Of a stretch of DNA of 64,000 nucleotides, positions 24,305 to 36,789 are shown piece by piece. Position numbers and translations under genes: made by a program. The stretch spans positions 216,001-280,000 of the forward strand of contig JAODUP010001186.1 in the NCBI GenBank assembly GCA_025642065.1. The letters run 5' to 3'. Under the pieces are notes generated by a model. The model was not told the origin of the DNA. It was given only the letters and a program-made list of their open reading frames with translations, and made no database searches. Source of the DNA: Paralvinella palmiformis (taxonomy: Eukaryota > Annelida > Polychaeta > Terebellida > Alvinellidae). Each line of letters begins with the position of its first letter. Positions within the stretch are counted from its first letter, which is position 1.

Positions 24305-24929
24305 CTGAAATTAAATTGTCATATATATTAGTATATTTTAAAACGTTACCCCTAGATTGTCTACGACACATTAAGAATAACAGATGATGCATCAATTTAT
24401 AATTCTGGCATTTTAAGGATTTAACATGATGTGGCACAGCCAACTACATATTATTTGTTTTATTAGCATTTAATTTTAGAAGAATTTGAATTATCCATAT
24501 TAGATTTCTATAATCGGAAGAGATATTATATTTAATATCATATCCATGTGAAATGATCGAAAGAATATGTGTATAACCCCAGAGAATACCAGAGAATAAT
24601 GACAGAACCTCAGACAAAATATTATGATCATACATTTTTGGACCCTTTGTTCCATTGAAGTGCTTTACCAAAAACACCAAATAAGTCGTATTAAGAGAAT
24701 AGTATATTTGGGCCAACTGTATCAAATACAACAGACGGGTCCAGAAGAAATGTAGTATTGGCTTACCTTGATCAGTTGGCCTTATAATATAAATATTAAC
24801 CTAGTGAGATGTTGCAAACTTTAAATATATTTCTATTGTTATTATTCAATAAATATTACCTGAAATGAAAAGCGACTGAGCTTTCTATAATCTTAGATAA
24901 CATTGTATACATCAATCTTGGGGATATAG

Positions 24930-25440
24930 TCAGGAATAATGATTTATTAACTACTTGTATACTCACAACATCTTGGCACTCTTTTAGAAGCCATTTTAGC
25001 TTACAATCAACTGCACATAACCCATTAGATGACCATATCCCGAAATACCTATTAGCAGTCTCTAAATATGGCTCAAATTAGTTCGTCATGATGGCTAAGC
25101 AAACACACATACACACATATATATATACACAAATATACACACATACAATGCATCAATTAATTAATCACAATATTCTAACTTATGGGCATATTAATTAAAA
25201 TGTCAAAACATTGCCTCAAATAGCCCAGTATTTCTGTATTTAGGAATAGTTCGCATGTTAATTGACCATTTTGTTCCAACACTCGAAGGAATAACCCTAT
25301 AGATGTCATTCCCTATTGTCAAGCCGGCAAAGTATCCATTTATTGTTGTATACCTTTAATAACAGTATAGCAATGAATAGATCAGTAGTTGTTGAAATAA
25401 TGAATGGAGTTTGAGACAAAGGATTTCCTATACCTTTGAT
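24930..25440 (-). repeat. Repeat block with a LINE reverse-transcriptase fragment (related to 42285-43190)
   Basis: On minus, 25080-24930 reads RYFGIWSSNGLCAVDCKLKW then LLKECQDVV and VNKSLF, aligning with 42440-42285 (HFGISSPTALCGVDPMLTWL). The pattern resembles the start of LINE reverse transcriptases (DPMPTWLLKECQD-like). The rest, after a short CA tract, matches 29240-29480 and 42640-42800 through the shared CATTCCCTATTGTCAAG/CATTCCCTATTGCCAAG sequence. Confidence 0.6.
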
Positions 25441-26870
25441 TTTTCCATTTTAACGCCTTTACCTTTATTCCTGATCTCATATGAGAGAAATACCGACATA
25501 ATACAAATTATGTCGGCTAAATATCGCACCAATTGGTCTTGAATACAAACAGTACTTACGTGGTCCAATACCAATCCTTGTGCCACCCCAAAATTCAGCC
25601 ACTTACCTTCTGATGTCGTCATTCCTATGGCAACACACTGAGATATGTCACTCAGATAAGATTTGATCCAGGAGAGGGCAGTTCCGGTTACTCCAAACGA
25701 ATGCTCAAAGCGCGTTTGAAGGATCTTGTGATATATGTAGAGTGACCGGTACGGTAAGCTGACTAAAGATTATCATGCAGTCTGTGACTACTCAAATGGG
25801 TCTCCAATCGTTTTGCAACCAACTTCTCCAGGATCTCCAACAAGAAAGGCAGATTAGACACTGGGCGGTAATTTTTCAATTCCTCTTTATCCAGATTTGG
25901 CTTCTTCAGCAGTTGTCTAATATTGGCCTTTTTGAAAGAAACCGGAACCTTGGACTCCACCAGTGATTTGTTTATAATAGTCGTAATCAAAGGCAGTAGG
26001 TATTCCAGCACTTTCAACGGGTGTATAGGTAATGGGTCTAGTTCACAAGATTGTGAGGGAGACTTAATGATAATATTACGTACCTCGTCTTGAGTGGCAG
26101 GCGCAAGATTTGTCATAGGCTGTCCTTCAAATTTGATATCAGCGCTCATCACAACAGCGTCGCTTATTGGAGATTTGTGATTATCAATGTTGTCTCTAAT
26201 GGTTGTAATTTTCCTCATGAAGAAATCATTAAACTTGTTGGCCAAGTGCTCATCAGATGAACAGCTTGGCAGAATGATTTCTCCTTTATATCCCATCAAC
26301 TTCTTAGTGATTCTGAACAGACATTTTTTACTGTTCCCACATTCCGCTATCTTGTCTGAATAATAAGTCCTCTTGGATCTGATGAGAAGCTTTCCTACCT
26401 CACGACATCTTTCTTTAAATAGATGATGATGGATCTCCATCTTTGTTTTCCGTCACAGTCGTTCAGCCTTCAGACGATTGTGTTTTCCTTCTCGAAGTCC
26501 TTCAATATACCAGGGAGCATTTGGCCTCAGGGTTATAGTTTTCATCTGCAGAGGGGCATGTTTATTGATCAAAAACTTAACACCCGAATTATATGCTTCC
26601 ACAAGGTCATCTACAGCGCCACCTGTACATAATAAGGTGGCAGATGATTTGATGTCCTCGATGAAATCTGGCACAGAAATAGCACAATGCCTGCGGAAAG
26701 TGATCTCTTTTTTACTATGCTGTGGCTTCGCACAATCCAGTGTAACCTGAATGGCAAAATGGTCAGCTGAGTCTTTGCCTCTACTATCATACAGACATGG
26801 GTCGACAATAGACGGACTTCCCTTGATGATATATATTAGGTCGATATAATAACTGTATTTATGTTTTTAC
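25420..26870 (-). mobile_element. LINE (CR1/L2/jockey type) pol fragment
   Basis: Minus-strand order: endonuclease C-terminus near 26800-26730 (ADHFAIQVTLDCAKP), linker (ITLRPNAPWYIEGLREGKHN, 26543-26480), then reverse transcriptase from 26440. RT motifs are CELDPLPIHPLKVLEYLLPL, LKKPNLDKEELKNYRPVSNL and PFLLEILEKLVAKRL. After a gap, 25720-25560 reads RFEHSFGVTGTALSWIKSYL and a GVAQGLVL motif. The YxDD part is missing at the left end. A 226-codon frame survives at 26440-25763, one of the longer intact stretches here. A more decayed relative is at 39600-40690. Confidence 0.88.
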
Positions 26871-27060
26871 TTTCTGATTGGTGCATTTGAATTGAAGCTT
26901 GTCCTTACGTATAAAATGTATAGCAGGTGAACAAAACCATATTTAAGTATATATGTGACAAGAAATAAATAATTTTTACTTGGTTATTTTTCTTGGTTAT
27001 TTTATAAATTTAGATGATAAACGATAGATATGTTTGTTGTAGAGAAATGATCTAGATTTT
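26830..27060. repeat. Duplicated block without the SINE (related to 31805-32220)
   Basis: Shares TTTGAATTGAAGCTT, ATATGTGACAAG and GATAAACGATA with the 31.8-kb copy in the same order. Lacks the SINE present there, so it represents the empty site. Confidence 0.65.
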
Positions 27061-27800
27061 AAACTATATTCTGGTATAAATTATATACGACAAATCAAGT
27101 TATACGTACGGATATTTTTCTCATTAGTGATAGAAATAATATTTCTAAAACTGAATTCAATTCATTTCAAGATATGGCCGTTATTGCCACTTTGATTAAT
27201 ATAAATTTCAACTAATAATTCCACATTGTTATGGATTATTTCATTGTCATGGATTGGAGATATAATAAAAAACCTTATATTAACCAAATCATTTTAGTAT
27301 TTGTTTACGATTATGTATTTTCATTATACGCGATTGTTCTTATTCGTGTGTATTTTAATGTATTGTACCATATTCGTTTGTTTTGTGTAAGTATTTCCCC
27401 AATCCTTGGGTTGAAGCGAATATATATATCTTTTTGCTAGAGACTAACATATATGAACTCTAATCAATTATGTGCTGTTTTTGTTAATGTCCACGCCTAG
27501 CATAGAAACACCTTGTGCGTTACTGTCAATATTCTCCAGAATCCTACGATGCTGTGATCGGTACAAAACGTGCCAATAGCAGAACATTTGTAAACAAATG
27601 TATTCCTATATCTAACATACAAATTATTTGTAAACTTTTATTTATTTCTATCACAGTTTATTACGTTGAAGGAACAACAGACGTCTTAACTAGTATATAA
27701 ATTACTTAATGATCTTAAAATTTACTACAAGCCAAAAAATATTGTATACGTCTCGCATTTATATGTGTATAATTTTTCTTTTTACCTATATATATAACAA
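27060..27800. other. AT-rich DNA with one short duplicated block
   Basis: 27570-27690 is related to 18640-18780. The rest carries no recognised gene. Confidence 0.45.
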
Positions 27801-27819
27801 TTTACATCGGCAGCTTTAG

Positions 27820-28600
27820 CAGACCGTTATGGCGGAATTGCCGTTCTATATATTAACATTTTCAAATCAGACCTAACGTCTGCTATATAAACTATAATTA
27901 TAAAATAGGGTTTTATTAATGACAAGCAGACTAAAGTTAGCTTTGAATGCCATAGTACAGACTGGACATAACTGGACCTAGGAATGTAATAGTGACGAGT
28001 AGGTCATAGTATTTATTGGATGTGTATGCTTATGAGGTATTTGACCCTCCAGCAAATATCACAAGGCATATTATGCTGCGGTTGAGAAAGTTCCGTTTTC
28101 TATGCGTGGAGACCATATTTCCCGGTCCCTGCATTCAAGAAAAGTTGATCTAGAGCTATATATTCCGTGCACTATTTGCGTCTTTGGAGGCACGCCGTTT
28201 AGATGTTTGGCCTGGTTATCCAGCATTTAAATGACTGTAGCAGACACAGTACGCTCTTAAAGCATGTACTCCTGACTCAGGAATAGAAACACTGCATCGC
28301 ATCTCGAGCGGTGGCATTGGACACAGCTCGCGCGGTTGGCGTCTTTTATATAACAACTTATATAATTCACCTTGGTTGTATGTGGGAATAGAATTATCTT
28401 TCCTAGGTCCAGTTATGTCCAGTTTGTACTATGACATTCAAGATTAGCTCTAATCTGCTTGTCATAAATAACATTTAAGAACTACAATAGTTAGAATAGC
28501 ATAAATTAGGTCAGGTTTGAAAATGATAGCATAGTTCAAACAGTACGGAAGCTATGACGCGCTATTACGGTCTGCTTCAGCGCAGATGTCAGTCTTTTAA
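27820..28600. repeat. Large palindromic (fold-back) repeat
   Basis: 27820-27995 and 28400-28600 are inverted copies: GACTGGACATAACTGGACCT on the left is answered by AGGTCCAGTTATGTCCAG on the right. The outer ends are GCAGACCGTTATGGCGG and, inverted, GCAGACCGTAATAGCGCG. The right arm plus centre (28110-28600) is an inverted copy of 17805-18265. Either two head-to-head insertions of one element or a fold-back element. Confidence 0.7.
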
Positions 28601-28861
28601 TAGTAATTAAGATAAACAGTTTTAATAGTAGTCGCTTCATGATGCCTGCCCGTTGTAAAAACTGATCTTTGAAGACAGTGACAATTGGGTTATATGGTTT
28701 ATATAGTATTGCTTTGAAGAAAGATACAGCAATTAAAAAATAGCTATAAATAGGGCTGCTTAGATAATTAATCTAAACATTCTCACTACTGCCGTGATCT
28801 GACTTGGGTGTTCTACTCCCAAACTCCACGCTGTAGGTGATTCGCTTTTTGTTTTTGCTTG

Positions 28862-29076
28862 GCGGCTTAGGGACTGGTGAGACATTACACATGTCTCAGC
28901 AAGAAAAGTCGCCACTCTGGATTCAGTCCCCTGAAGAAACGTCCAGAGTTTGAATTCACGGTTCGAGATTCTCTGTGCCTGTGCCTTATTATACACAGCT
29001 AAAAAAAAACACACACACACACACACACACATATATACACACATATACACATACAGACACACACACACACACACGG

Positions 29077-29127
<51 letters not shown>

Positions 29128-29128
29128 A
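28862..29128 (+). mobile_element. Dispersed short element ending in (CA)n
   Basis: GGACTGGTGAGACATTACAC, then TCTCAGCAAGAAAAGTC, CTGGATTCAGTCCCCTG and TGTGCCTGTGCCTTAT precede a long CA/TA array. Related copies at 43950, 59517 and more weakly 52590 also run straight into CA arrays, so the array looks like the element's 3' tail. Box A/B motifs are not clear. Confidence 0.65.
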
Positions 29129-29199
29129 AACACACACAAATACACAAATAAGCAAACAAATACGGGTGCACACATATATACATGCACTCACACATATAT

Positions 29200-30560
29200 C
29201 CCTACAAACATACCGCAACACATACAGATAAAAATACATTGATACATTACTATTATGCATCTATTAACAAATTGATTCATCACGATATCCTTACTTATGA
29301 GCAAATCAGTGAAAATATCAATACTTTGCCTCCAAATGGCCCAATTCCTATGTATTTATCGATAGGTGGCATGTTAATTGACCATTTGTCCATCCCACGA
29401 AGTAATAGCCTAATAAATGCCATTCTATCTAACACGGTCATTCCCTATTGCCAAGGCGGCAAAGTGTCCTTTTATTGCCGTGTATTGATTTTAGAACAAT
29501 GTGATTTTCCAAAGCTTTCTCTTGACTAGATCTCAAATACTACACAGCGCCTTCTCTCATAAGATAAGCTTGATCATATTTAGAGCTATAGTTGTATTAT
29601 TTTGTAGAAGAGTTTTAAACAATAGCTGTCATCTAGACATACAATCTATTGACCTATAATATTATAGGAAGTTTTGTATACATTCGGTGTACCTTACCTA
29701 ATATAAGGACATTCATAGCACTTATAACTATGTTTGATTACATCATAAGAATGAATGGATCAATATTTGGTAAACAAATGAATTGAATTTGGCACAAACC
29801 ATTTCCTATGCCTTTCAGTTTTACATGGTAAAGCACTTAGCCTTGTTCCTGATCTCCTATGCGAGAACTACCGATGAGTTGGACACAACATGGAAAACAA
29901 CACACTTAAAAGTCTTGAGGACATTTTTTAACATACAAATTATCAGTACTCAGTTATCTGTTTTAATGATCTTTATGACTTGTATACAATTATATTTGAT
30001 TTATTTAATCTATTTTACATATTTTCCGTTACAATTCTAATATGTTGTTGTTCTATCCGTTTTGGATAGAGAAAATTAACAAAATAGTCTGTTACATTGA
30101 TATAATTTTATAAACTGATATAAATATGATACATCTATCCACATAAAATATTTATAGTTTATCTGCAACCCACCAAAGATCATGACTAATATTCACAACA
30201 TTAAAATCAGATAATTACTTATTTGTTGTGTTCTCTAGTCGGTAGATGGCGTTTGTCTGGAGGATGATTATTGTCATAAGGCAGATTATCTTTATTAGAA
30301 CTGTTTGTTAAAACAATACTTCAATTAATTGTTTGTAAACTATATGAAATTAGGTAAAGTAGAGTCTGATAACATATCATATCAGATACCTTCCTTCTTT
30401 TTAACAAAATAGAATACTAATAGTTAATAGATAATTTCAGGAATGTTATGTATGCAAAGAAGAAAATGTTTTTAAACATTGGGTGAAATAAGATATATAG
30501 GTAACCACATCAGCTGTAATATATTTTACTTGACCATGTAATTGTGTGAGTGTTTCTTAA
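29200..30560. repeat. Duplicated block (related to 42620-43920, 25120-25440)
   Basis: Follows 42640-43900 in the same order: CATCACGATATCCTT, AATATCAATACTTTG, CATTCCCTATTG, then TTTGTTGTGTTCTCTAG and GGTAGATGGCGTTTGTCTGGA. Frames here are short and unrecognised. Confidence 0.75.
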
Positions 30561-30739
30561 TTAGCCTTGATTCGTGCTATAGCTATCAAACAATATATTA
30601 TATTTAAAGAGTGAAATTCCATTTTTGCCACCATATGTGTGGCGAGAAAAATACTTTTAAATCAGAATTAAAATACATTTAAAGCATACTTAAAACAGGT
30701 TCTAAGCGTATGTAATATAGACACATTTCATACATACAT

Positions 30740-31260
30740 ACACTGGTTTATATTTTATAAATAAACTAATATAAAGAAGTAAGTTTTAAGAATCTCACAA
30801 AACATTTCTTTACTTCCTGCAAATATAATATGATTTGAAACATATTCCAGTTTTTTAGCTGATACTTCGAAAGATTTCTCTCAATATATTGCTGTCTGGC
30901 TTTCTGAACTGTCAAAAGTGAACAGGACTCGGATCGCAGCATTCAGACTGGTACATAGTTTTGGATCAGTTGGCGTAGACGGTGGTATTAATCCTCTCAG
31001 TACTTTGAATGTGTGAAACAGGATCTTGTCTAATAATTTCAAACGTACGGGTAGCCAGTGCAGCTGGACAACAAACTTGCCTTATAAGTTCCTTTTTGTG
31101 AATGCGTGTCACCAGAAGTGCGGCGCAGTTCTACACTCGTTGTATGCAGTTTGTCTGAGAGGGGGGATAATAAATAAAAATCCATTGTGATAGTCCATTC
31201 GAGAAATTATAGGTCTTGGACTATAGTCTTCCATGCCTCATCATTTATTTACTTACGAAT
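30740..31260 (-). mobile_element. LINE 3' fragment (L2/CR1-like)
   Basis: Minus-strand reading with frame changes gives SRMDYHNG, a RVQNCAA-type region, then PTDPKLCTSLNAAIRVLFTF and SKEMFCEILKTY. The order matches the C-terminal end of the LINEs at 35665 and 50700 (SxLDY ... RVQNCAARLV ... LWNKxPNH). Confidence 0.7.
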
Positions 31261-31738
31261 AAGTCCTATATTTCTTATTTGATAATAACAAGACTTAGGT
31301 ATAGAGGTCACTGGCATTTCCATTGTGTAATGATTATATATTCAAACCGCTGATAAGTAAATACTTAATAATGACGAAAATTATTACATGGCGTTAGAGA
31401 CTTCGAGTACAAGATTAATGGTGACGGGTATATGTCTATATTTATTTTTACTTTATCAATAACATTATCAGTAGAGTTATTGACGTTATCTTTATTTGCT
31501 GTATTGATAAGCCTCATCACAACAACAATCAGAGTAGGATCAATCAATTACCAGATTACGTATATTCTAACACTTTATTTATTTTGATGATGATAATATT
31601 GGGTTTGGCGTCAACAATGTGTACAAAACAGTTTTGATTAAACTATGAAACTTCCGAACGAACATTCTTGGAATAAAAGCTTATCTAAAGTATTACTTTT
31701 TTAATTGAATTTCAGTAGGAACATTTACATTAAGTGAA

Positions 31739-31807
<69 letters not shown>
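31739..31807. repeat. (TA)n microsatellite
   Basis: About 34 uninterrupted TA units. Confidence 0.97.
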
Positions 31808-31811
<4 letters not shown>

Positions 31812-31951
31812 CAATATAATAGCTTTATCCATGTTCAAACTAACTGTTTGATCCATTTGAATTGAAGCTTATCTGTCTATACGGGTAAACTGGTGTATAT
31901 CATGTGGTGTATATCATATGTGACAAGTAATAAATAGTTATGTGTTTTACG

Positions 31952-32101
31952 TTTTTTCCTCAAGGTAGGCTAAATGGGTTGAGTGGCCTCCAAAGATAAT
32001 GGAGTGAAGTGAAAGATATAGCCGGGCCGAGGTATGAACCCAGGTGCTATAGGTCTGTGGCCAACCGCGCTACCAATTAAGCCCATGGAGGCCACCCTAT
32101 T
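31952..32101 (-). mobile_element. tRNA-derived SINE with target duplication
   Basis: On minus, box A (GGCTTAATTGGTAGCGC) at 32084-32068 and box B (GGGTTCATACC) at 32041-32031 are tRNA-spaced. TGTTTTACG (31943-31951) and TGTTTTATG (32102-32110) flank it as a near-perfect 9-bp duplication. The related block at 26830-27060 lacks the insertion. Confidence 0.75.
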
Positions 32102-32219
32102 TGTTTTATGCACCGTATATAATATTTACATTAGATAAGTGGTTACTTTAAATATTTAGATCATAAACGATACATTTGTTTATTGTAAAGATATTATGCT
32201 CTACTAGTATTGCCAGTAT

Positions 32220-33350
32220 TATGCCGCAGAACTTACATAAATAAATATATTTAGCGGATATCTGCTGATATAAGAGTATCAACACAAGATGTGGATCCAT
32301 ATTCTGCGATAAATAATATATGATATATAATATAGAAAGAGGAACACTCGGAATACGTTCTTACTAGAATAATATTGGACTATCATAGAAAGGAAATGAA
32401 GCCACCAGAGAATAAACATCAATAAGAGTCGTCTCTACTCTTACTGACAAATGCCACTAGGTTGGCCAACGGGGGAATAAATCAACTCAATCACTCATAA
32501 AATAATGTACTCATTCACTATATATAAAATCATTTGGTTTCTCATATACAATACATCCCCAATGAAGATACAATCCAAATTTGTATATGTATATGTTACA
32601 GTTAATCTGTATAATCAGATAATATTTATATTACTTGAAATGTTCAGGTAATCTGTATTAAATCACAGTTAGCAATAGACGTATTACCCAAAACTTATTA
32701 CCTGATTATACAGACTAACTGTAACATACATATGTCTCTAAGTCCAAACAAATAAGTCTAACTTCAGCGACGGGATTAGATCACATGCGGTTGTCCAGGG
32801 ACAGTATGTCAGATCCCGCACATTGCTGGTCACGTGGTGATTTCATCCAGTCAGTTGTCAAACAGGAAATGTTGTTATAAACATAACAGAAATATTGACC
32901 AATCATTAACCTAGATCCCAAATTCTGAGAAACTATCAATATGCTTAGTGTTTTCTTATGGAGAAAACCGGATTAAATCTTTAATCAAGATGTGATCCAG
33001 CAACAGCTAAAACCGAGTAAAGATGGCTAGCCATATGCACGTATTACGATTTAAGTAGTAACTACCTTTTCCATATGACCAATAAGACTATTAATTGAAT
33101 TTCGATATACCCAGACCCTATATTGTTCTTAACCTCACTACGTCATTCATTAACGACCAGCATTCACTGTTACCAGATCCTAACAATAAGTCAGAATTAA
33201 CCTGCAAGTTCTAATACAGGTTTACTAATACAGGTGTTACTTGATATCTATGTCAGATAGACGTTGAATAATTAACAAACATCAGTTCATTAGAAAAAGC
33301 CGAGATCAAGATCCGACTAGTAGTGATTGTGAAAAGGGATGCAGATCTGA
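32220..33350. other. Intergenic DNA
   Basis: No gene recognised. TGTATAATCAGATAATATT (32608) and the inverted-looking ATTACCTGATTATACAGAC (32696) form a dispersed imperfect inverted pair. Confidence 0.45.
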
Positions 33351-33360
33351 TTCTTAGAAG

Positions 33361-33430
33361 GACGTTCTGATGGTGCAGTGGTGAGAGCACTCCGCTGCAA
33401 TCCTCCAAACCTTAGGCTCGAAAACCGTTC
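33361..33430 (+). mobile_element. tRNA-like fragment (possible SINE head)
   Basis: TGGTGCAGTGGTGAGAGC resembles box A and GGCTCGAAAACC a decayed box B, about 30 bp apart. No tail recognised; too degenerate for a tRNA gene. Confidence 0.4.
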
Positions 33431-33981
33431 AAAACGGTATATTTGTGGCATATTTTTCAATGTCGAGACTAAACATATCAAACTTACAAATATATAAACA
33501 TACATTGATAGTTTCTCAGACTGTGACATTGTACTAGTTTTATAGAAAAGCCATAAACAGAATATCAGGGTTTTTTAAAACTGGCAACAGGAATAGTTAT
33601 ATATGGTAAAGCTATTGGCTGAGATTTGCTGGTATATGTGTAGTGCATACAGGAAGGCTTGAGAGTTTTATTTCGTAAACCTCATTCATATCAGGTCGAC
33701 TTGTTGTTCAGGTTTACCTGAACAGTGTAAGAAATTTGAATCCTGCTGGATATACTACTGGATTAACAATTGATTATATTCATCATTTAATGTGAATGTA
33801 CAACCCTTGCAGCATCAGTAGCAACAACAATAATAATAATAGTAATTGTTGTATAGTAATAATAGTAGCTGTACTTAAATAATAATAATAACAATCGACA
33901 ATCGACAAATTGCAATAAGACATTTTTGGGGTTCAACATGATTTATAGGCAAAGGTAAGGTTGAATGGGGTTTTACAACAG

Positions 33982-34026
33982 TGTGTCTGTGTGTGTGTGT
34001 GTGTGTGTGTGTCTGTGTGTGTGTGT
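33982..34026. repeat. (TG)n microsatellite
   Basis: TG repeat with two CTG interruptions. Confidence 0.9.
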
Positions 34027-34289
34027 AAACCATAAATATCGATGATAAATCTGGGCTGTGAAGCCCGGATAATCCGCTTATCATACGTGACAAAAATGTT
34101 ACGGACGCGAGGAAACGGAAGTCTGTAGGTTACCTACAAAAGGCAGAAGCGCTTGTAAACAGTACCACTTGACATCACAACTCGCAGTAAGCAGCAAGTG
34201 TGTGCGGTTCAAAGATAAGCTATTAGGCGTACTTTGACACCATAGTTTACAGTCAGATCATTTTGCCACAACAGAAGATAGCCCCATTT

Positions 34290-35180
34290 TCATCCCGGTT
34301 TCGAATAGCAAATTAGGAATATTGTAAAGCAACAAAATGCGTAATTAAATGTCTGAGCAGTAGTTAAATAAAACTTTCACCATATGTCAGCACCCTTACA
34401 CAAAATTAAACCATATATACTACTGGTTGTTTTCTATATACCGAGGTCGCTCGGACCATTTAGCCTACCGCGTGCATAAAAGCGGCCGTAAAACATCAAT
34501 CATCAATCATCATCTTTTCTATATACCAATCTACAGATATCAATAGTCGTGGATAAACGTAATGTCAATAACCGTTAAATACGCCAAGATCAATAACTGG
34601 TTTGAACTAGGAGTCACGAAATGTGTGGGATATTTCCTCCAATTATCTAGTTTCCCTTCAAATCCTGAACAAATGCTATAGGCGTACTGAGGTGATGGTC
34701 TAAATACTAATACACATTAGATTTGTTTACCTTATGTTAGATGCTGCGATATATAAAGTTATTTATATCTCATGATATTAAAGATGGGACCCTCAACATT
34801 AACGAACATAAATGAAGTAAAACTAGTCTTTTAGGTGTTAAATTTAGAGACTTTTAGAAATGTATCCAGAAAAGAAATTACTAAGCACTAATTACTCCAC
34901 ACCTCTAGCAGGCTGGCGTACAAATTTGTTTGATCATTGGTGTTTTATTTATTTTAGATCCTGTTCCTTAGTAAATAGCTCGGAGATCATTCGGGATAGC
35001 AGATGTTAGCCCCTGTAGAAACAGTCTGGATCGTCCTATTGGTTAATACGACAGTTTTATGTCGGTCTGTTATACCTTCATTCAATGGAAAGGTATATGA
35101 TATCTAGTGTAAGTTTGGCTGAAAATGAACTGTATACACAAACACGTGCGCACACCTACACATAAATAAATGAACACACA
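34290..35180. repeat. Duplicated block, copy 2 (related to 12040-12850)
   Basis: Carries the same landmarks in the same order as 12.0-12.8 kb. A fragment at 34441-34510 (GAGGTCGCTCGGACC, TAGCCTACC) has a relative at 58740-58800 and is absent from the 12-kb copy, so it looks like an insertion. Confidence 0.7.
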
Positions 35181-35183
35181 TAC

Positions 35184-35216
<33 letters not shown>

Positions 35217-35219
35217 TTA

Positions 35220-35259
<40 letters not shown>

Positions 35260-35284
35260 GACACAAATACCTGTGCACATGCGT

Positions 35285-35372
<88 letters not shown>

Positions 35373-35373
35373 A
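35181..35373. repeat. Compound (CA)n-(TA)n-(CT)n-(TA)n-(GA)n microsatellite
   Basis: Five successive dinucleotide arrays; the CT and GA arrays flank a TA array as an inverted pair and could form a long hairpin. Confidence 0.95.
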
Positions 35374-35664
35374 GTAAGGACGGAAATACTATCAATACAG
35401 AACATTTACTTTAACTGATTCGTCCATTTAGTAAATGATATCATAATATTGTATATAGAGCTTTTATAGAACAGCTACATAATACTAGTTTATGAGTATG
35501 GCTTCAGAAAATAAAATCCACCTGATTCACTCAGCTAAAGAAAATATTATACCTCATCTAAAACACAAACGTAACCAGGACAAACATTACGATATAACAA
35601 AAATCATTGTTGTTAGTATTAGCGACGGTTTTAGAATATCCATAAAATAGGCATTGTCAAAGTT

Positions 35665-36230
35665 AACAAAGACATGCAAGGCCTTAGCTTAAGCCCTTAT
35701 CATTTCTCGACTGGACGTCGCCAATCCATTGTTATGCATTAGCCCACTTTGACAAGTCGCCTAAAGCGAGTGCAGAACTGTGCCGCCCGTCTCGTTGCAC
35801 ACACTCGCAAAAGGGAACATATAACACAAAGTTGTATTCCAACTCCACTGGCTGCACTCCGTTAGACATCCAAAGTTCTGAGTGGAACGCCACAATTGTA
35901 TCCAACCGATCTGATCCAGACGTATATACCAGTGAGAATGCTGCTATTTGAGTCCTATTCACTTTAGACGGGACAAAAAAAGTCACACGGCAATGTCCGG
36001 TGAGAAATCCTTCCGAGTATCAGCTCCCAGGATATGGAATAAGTTGCCAAACCATTTTAAACTTGCGACAATTAAAGAAATATTTGATAACGGTTTTTAC
36101 AAACCACTTATTTAAGTTATAAGATAAATACCAGTATATTTAAGGATGAAATGTAAATCGTTCTAGGACACTGAATGGCCTAAATTGTGCCGATGTGTCG
36201 TTAAGCAACATTCATCCATCCATCCATCCA
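35665..36230 (+). mobile_element. LINE 3' fragment with (CATC)n tail (L2/CR1-like)
   Basis: Frame changes aside it reads LTSRLKRVQNCAARLVAHTR, KREHITQSCIPTPLAAL and YPTDLIQTYIP, the usual C-terminal end of such LINEs. It finishes TGTGTCGTTAAGCAACATTC followed by CATCCATCCATC, a typical 3' microsatellite tail. It splits the duplicated block shared with 14.6-15.5 kb. Confidence 0.75.
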
Positions 36231-36235
36231 TCCAA

Positions 36236-36430
36236 GTATGAAATACGTCGGTGCTATATAACCTTAGAAAATGTTTTAACAATGTTTTAAAAAGTAAATC
36301 GCCTTAGATTAAATCAAGTTGAATAAGTCGCTATATAAAATAGAATTATTATTATTATTATTATTATATAATTATTATTATTCATCATCATCATCATCAT
36401 TATTATTGTTGTTGTTGTTGTTGTTGATAA
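36236..36430 (+). mobile_element. Second LINE 3' end with (ATT)n/(GTT)n tail
   Basis: TCAAGTTGAATAAGTCGCTA and TATAAAAT then ATT, ATC and GTT triplets. The same terminal sequence occurs at 51075-51125 (TCAAGTTGAATAGGGCGGTA), there followed by an ACT/ATT tail. Confidence 0.65.
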
Positions 36431-36789
36431 TTTTCCATTGCGAATTTCATAGAATTTTAAAGAAAGTACAACATTCATGTTTTAAACTTATAATTATATA
36501 GCCATTTGTTTGGAAAACTTTAAATATTCAATTCAATCTCAAATGAAATATTTAAAAGCACTTGTTTCTTCTAATCAATGACAGAATCTAATTTTGAATT
36601 CCGATATTTCTCAAGAAAACAAATTATTACATTTAAATAGCGTGTTCAGCTTTTTTGGTTTTGAACAGTGTAAAAGCAACCTTTAAATAAATTATGTTTA
36701 TTTCTTTACCTGTCTATCGTCAAATCTGTTATCACTACACACAGAAATGTACCTTTACCTTATATTACTGTCAAACTCGTCCTAAATAA

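Noticed and set aside
24880..24904. Additional small exon on the minus strand (KLSRFSFQ) and another at 24767-24800.
   Set aside because: They can be phased with the 24-nt candidate, but the first lies directly behind a LINE fragment and their acceptors are weak; too easily chance.
28760..29260. A 166-residue minus frame.
   Set aside because: About half of it is translated CA/TA repeat (Cys/Val strings); the rest overlaps a dispersed element.
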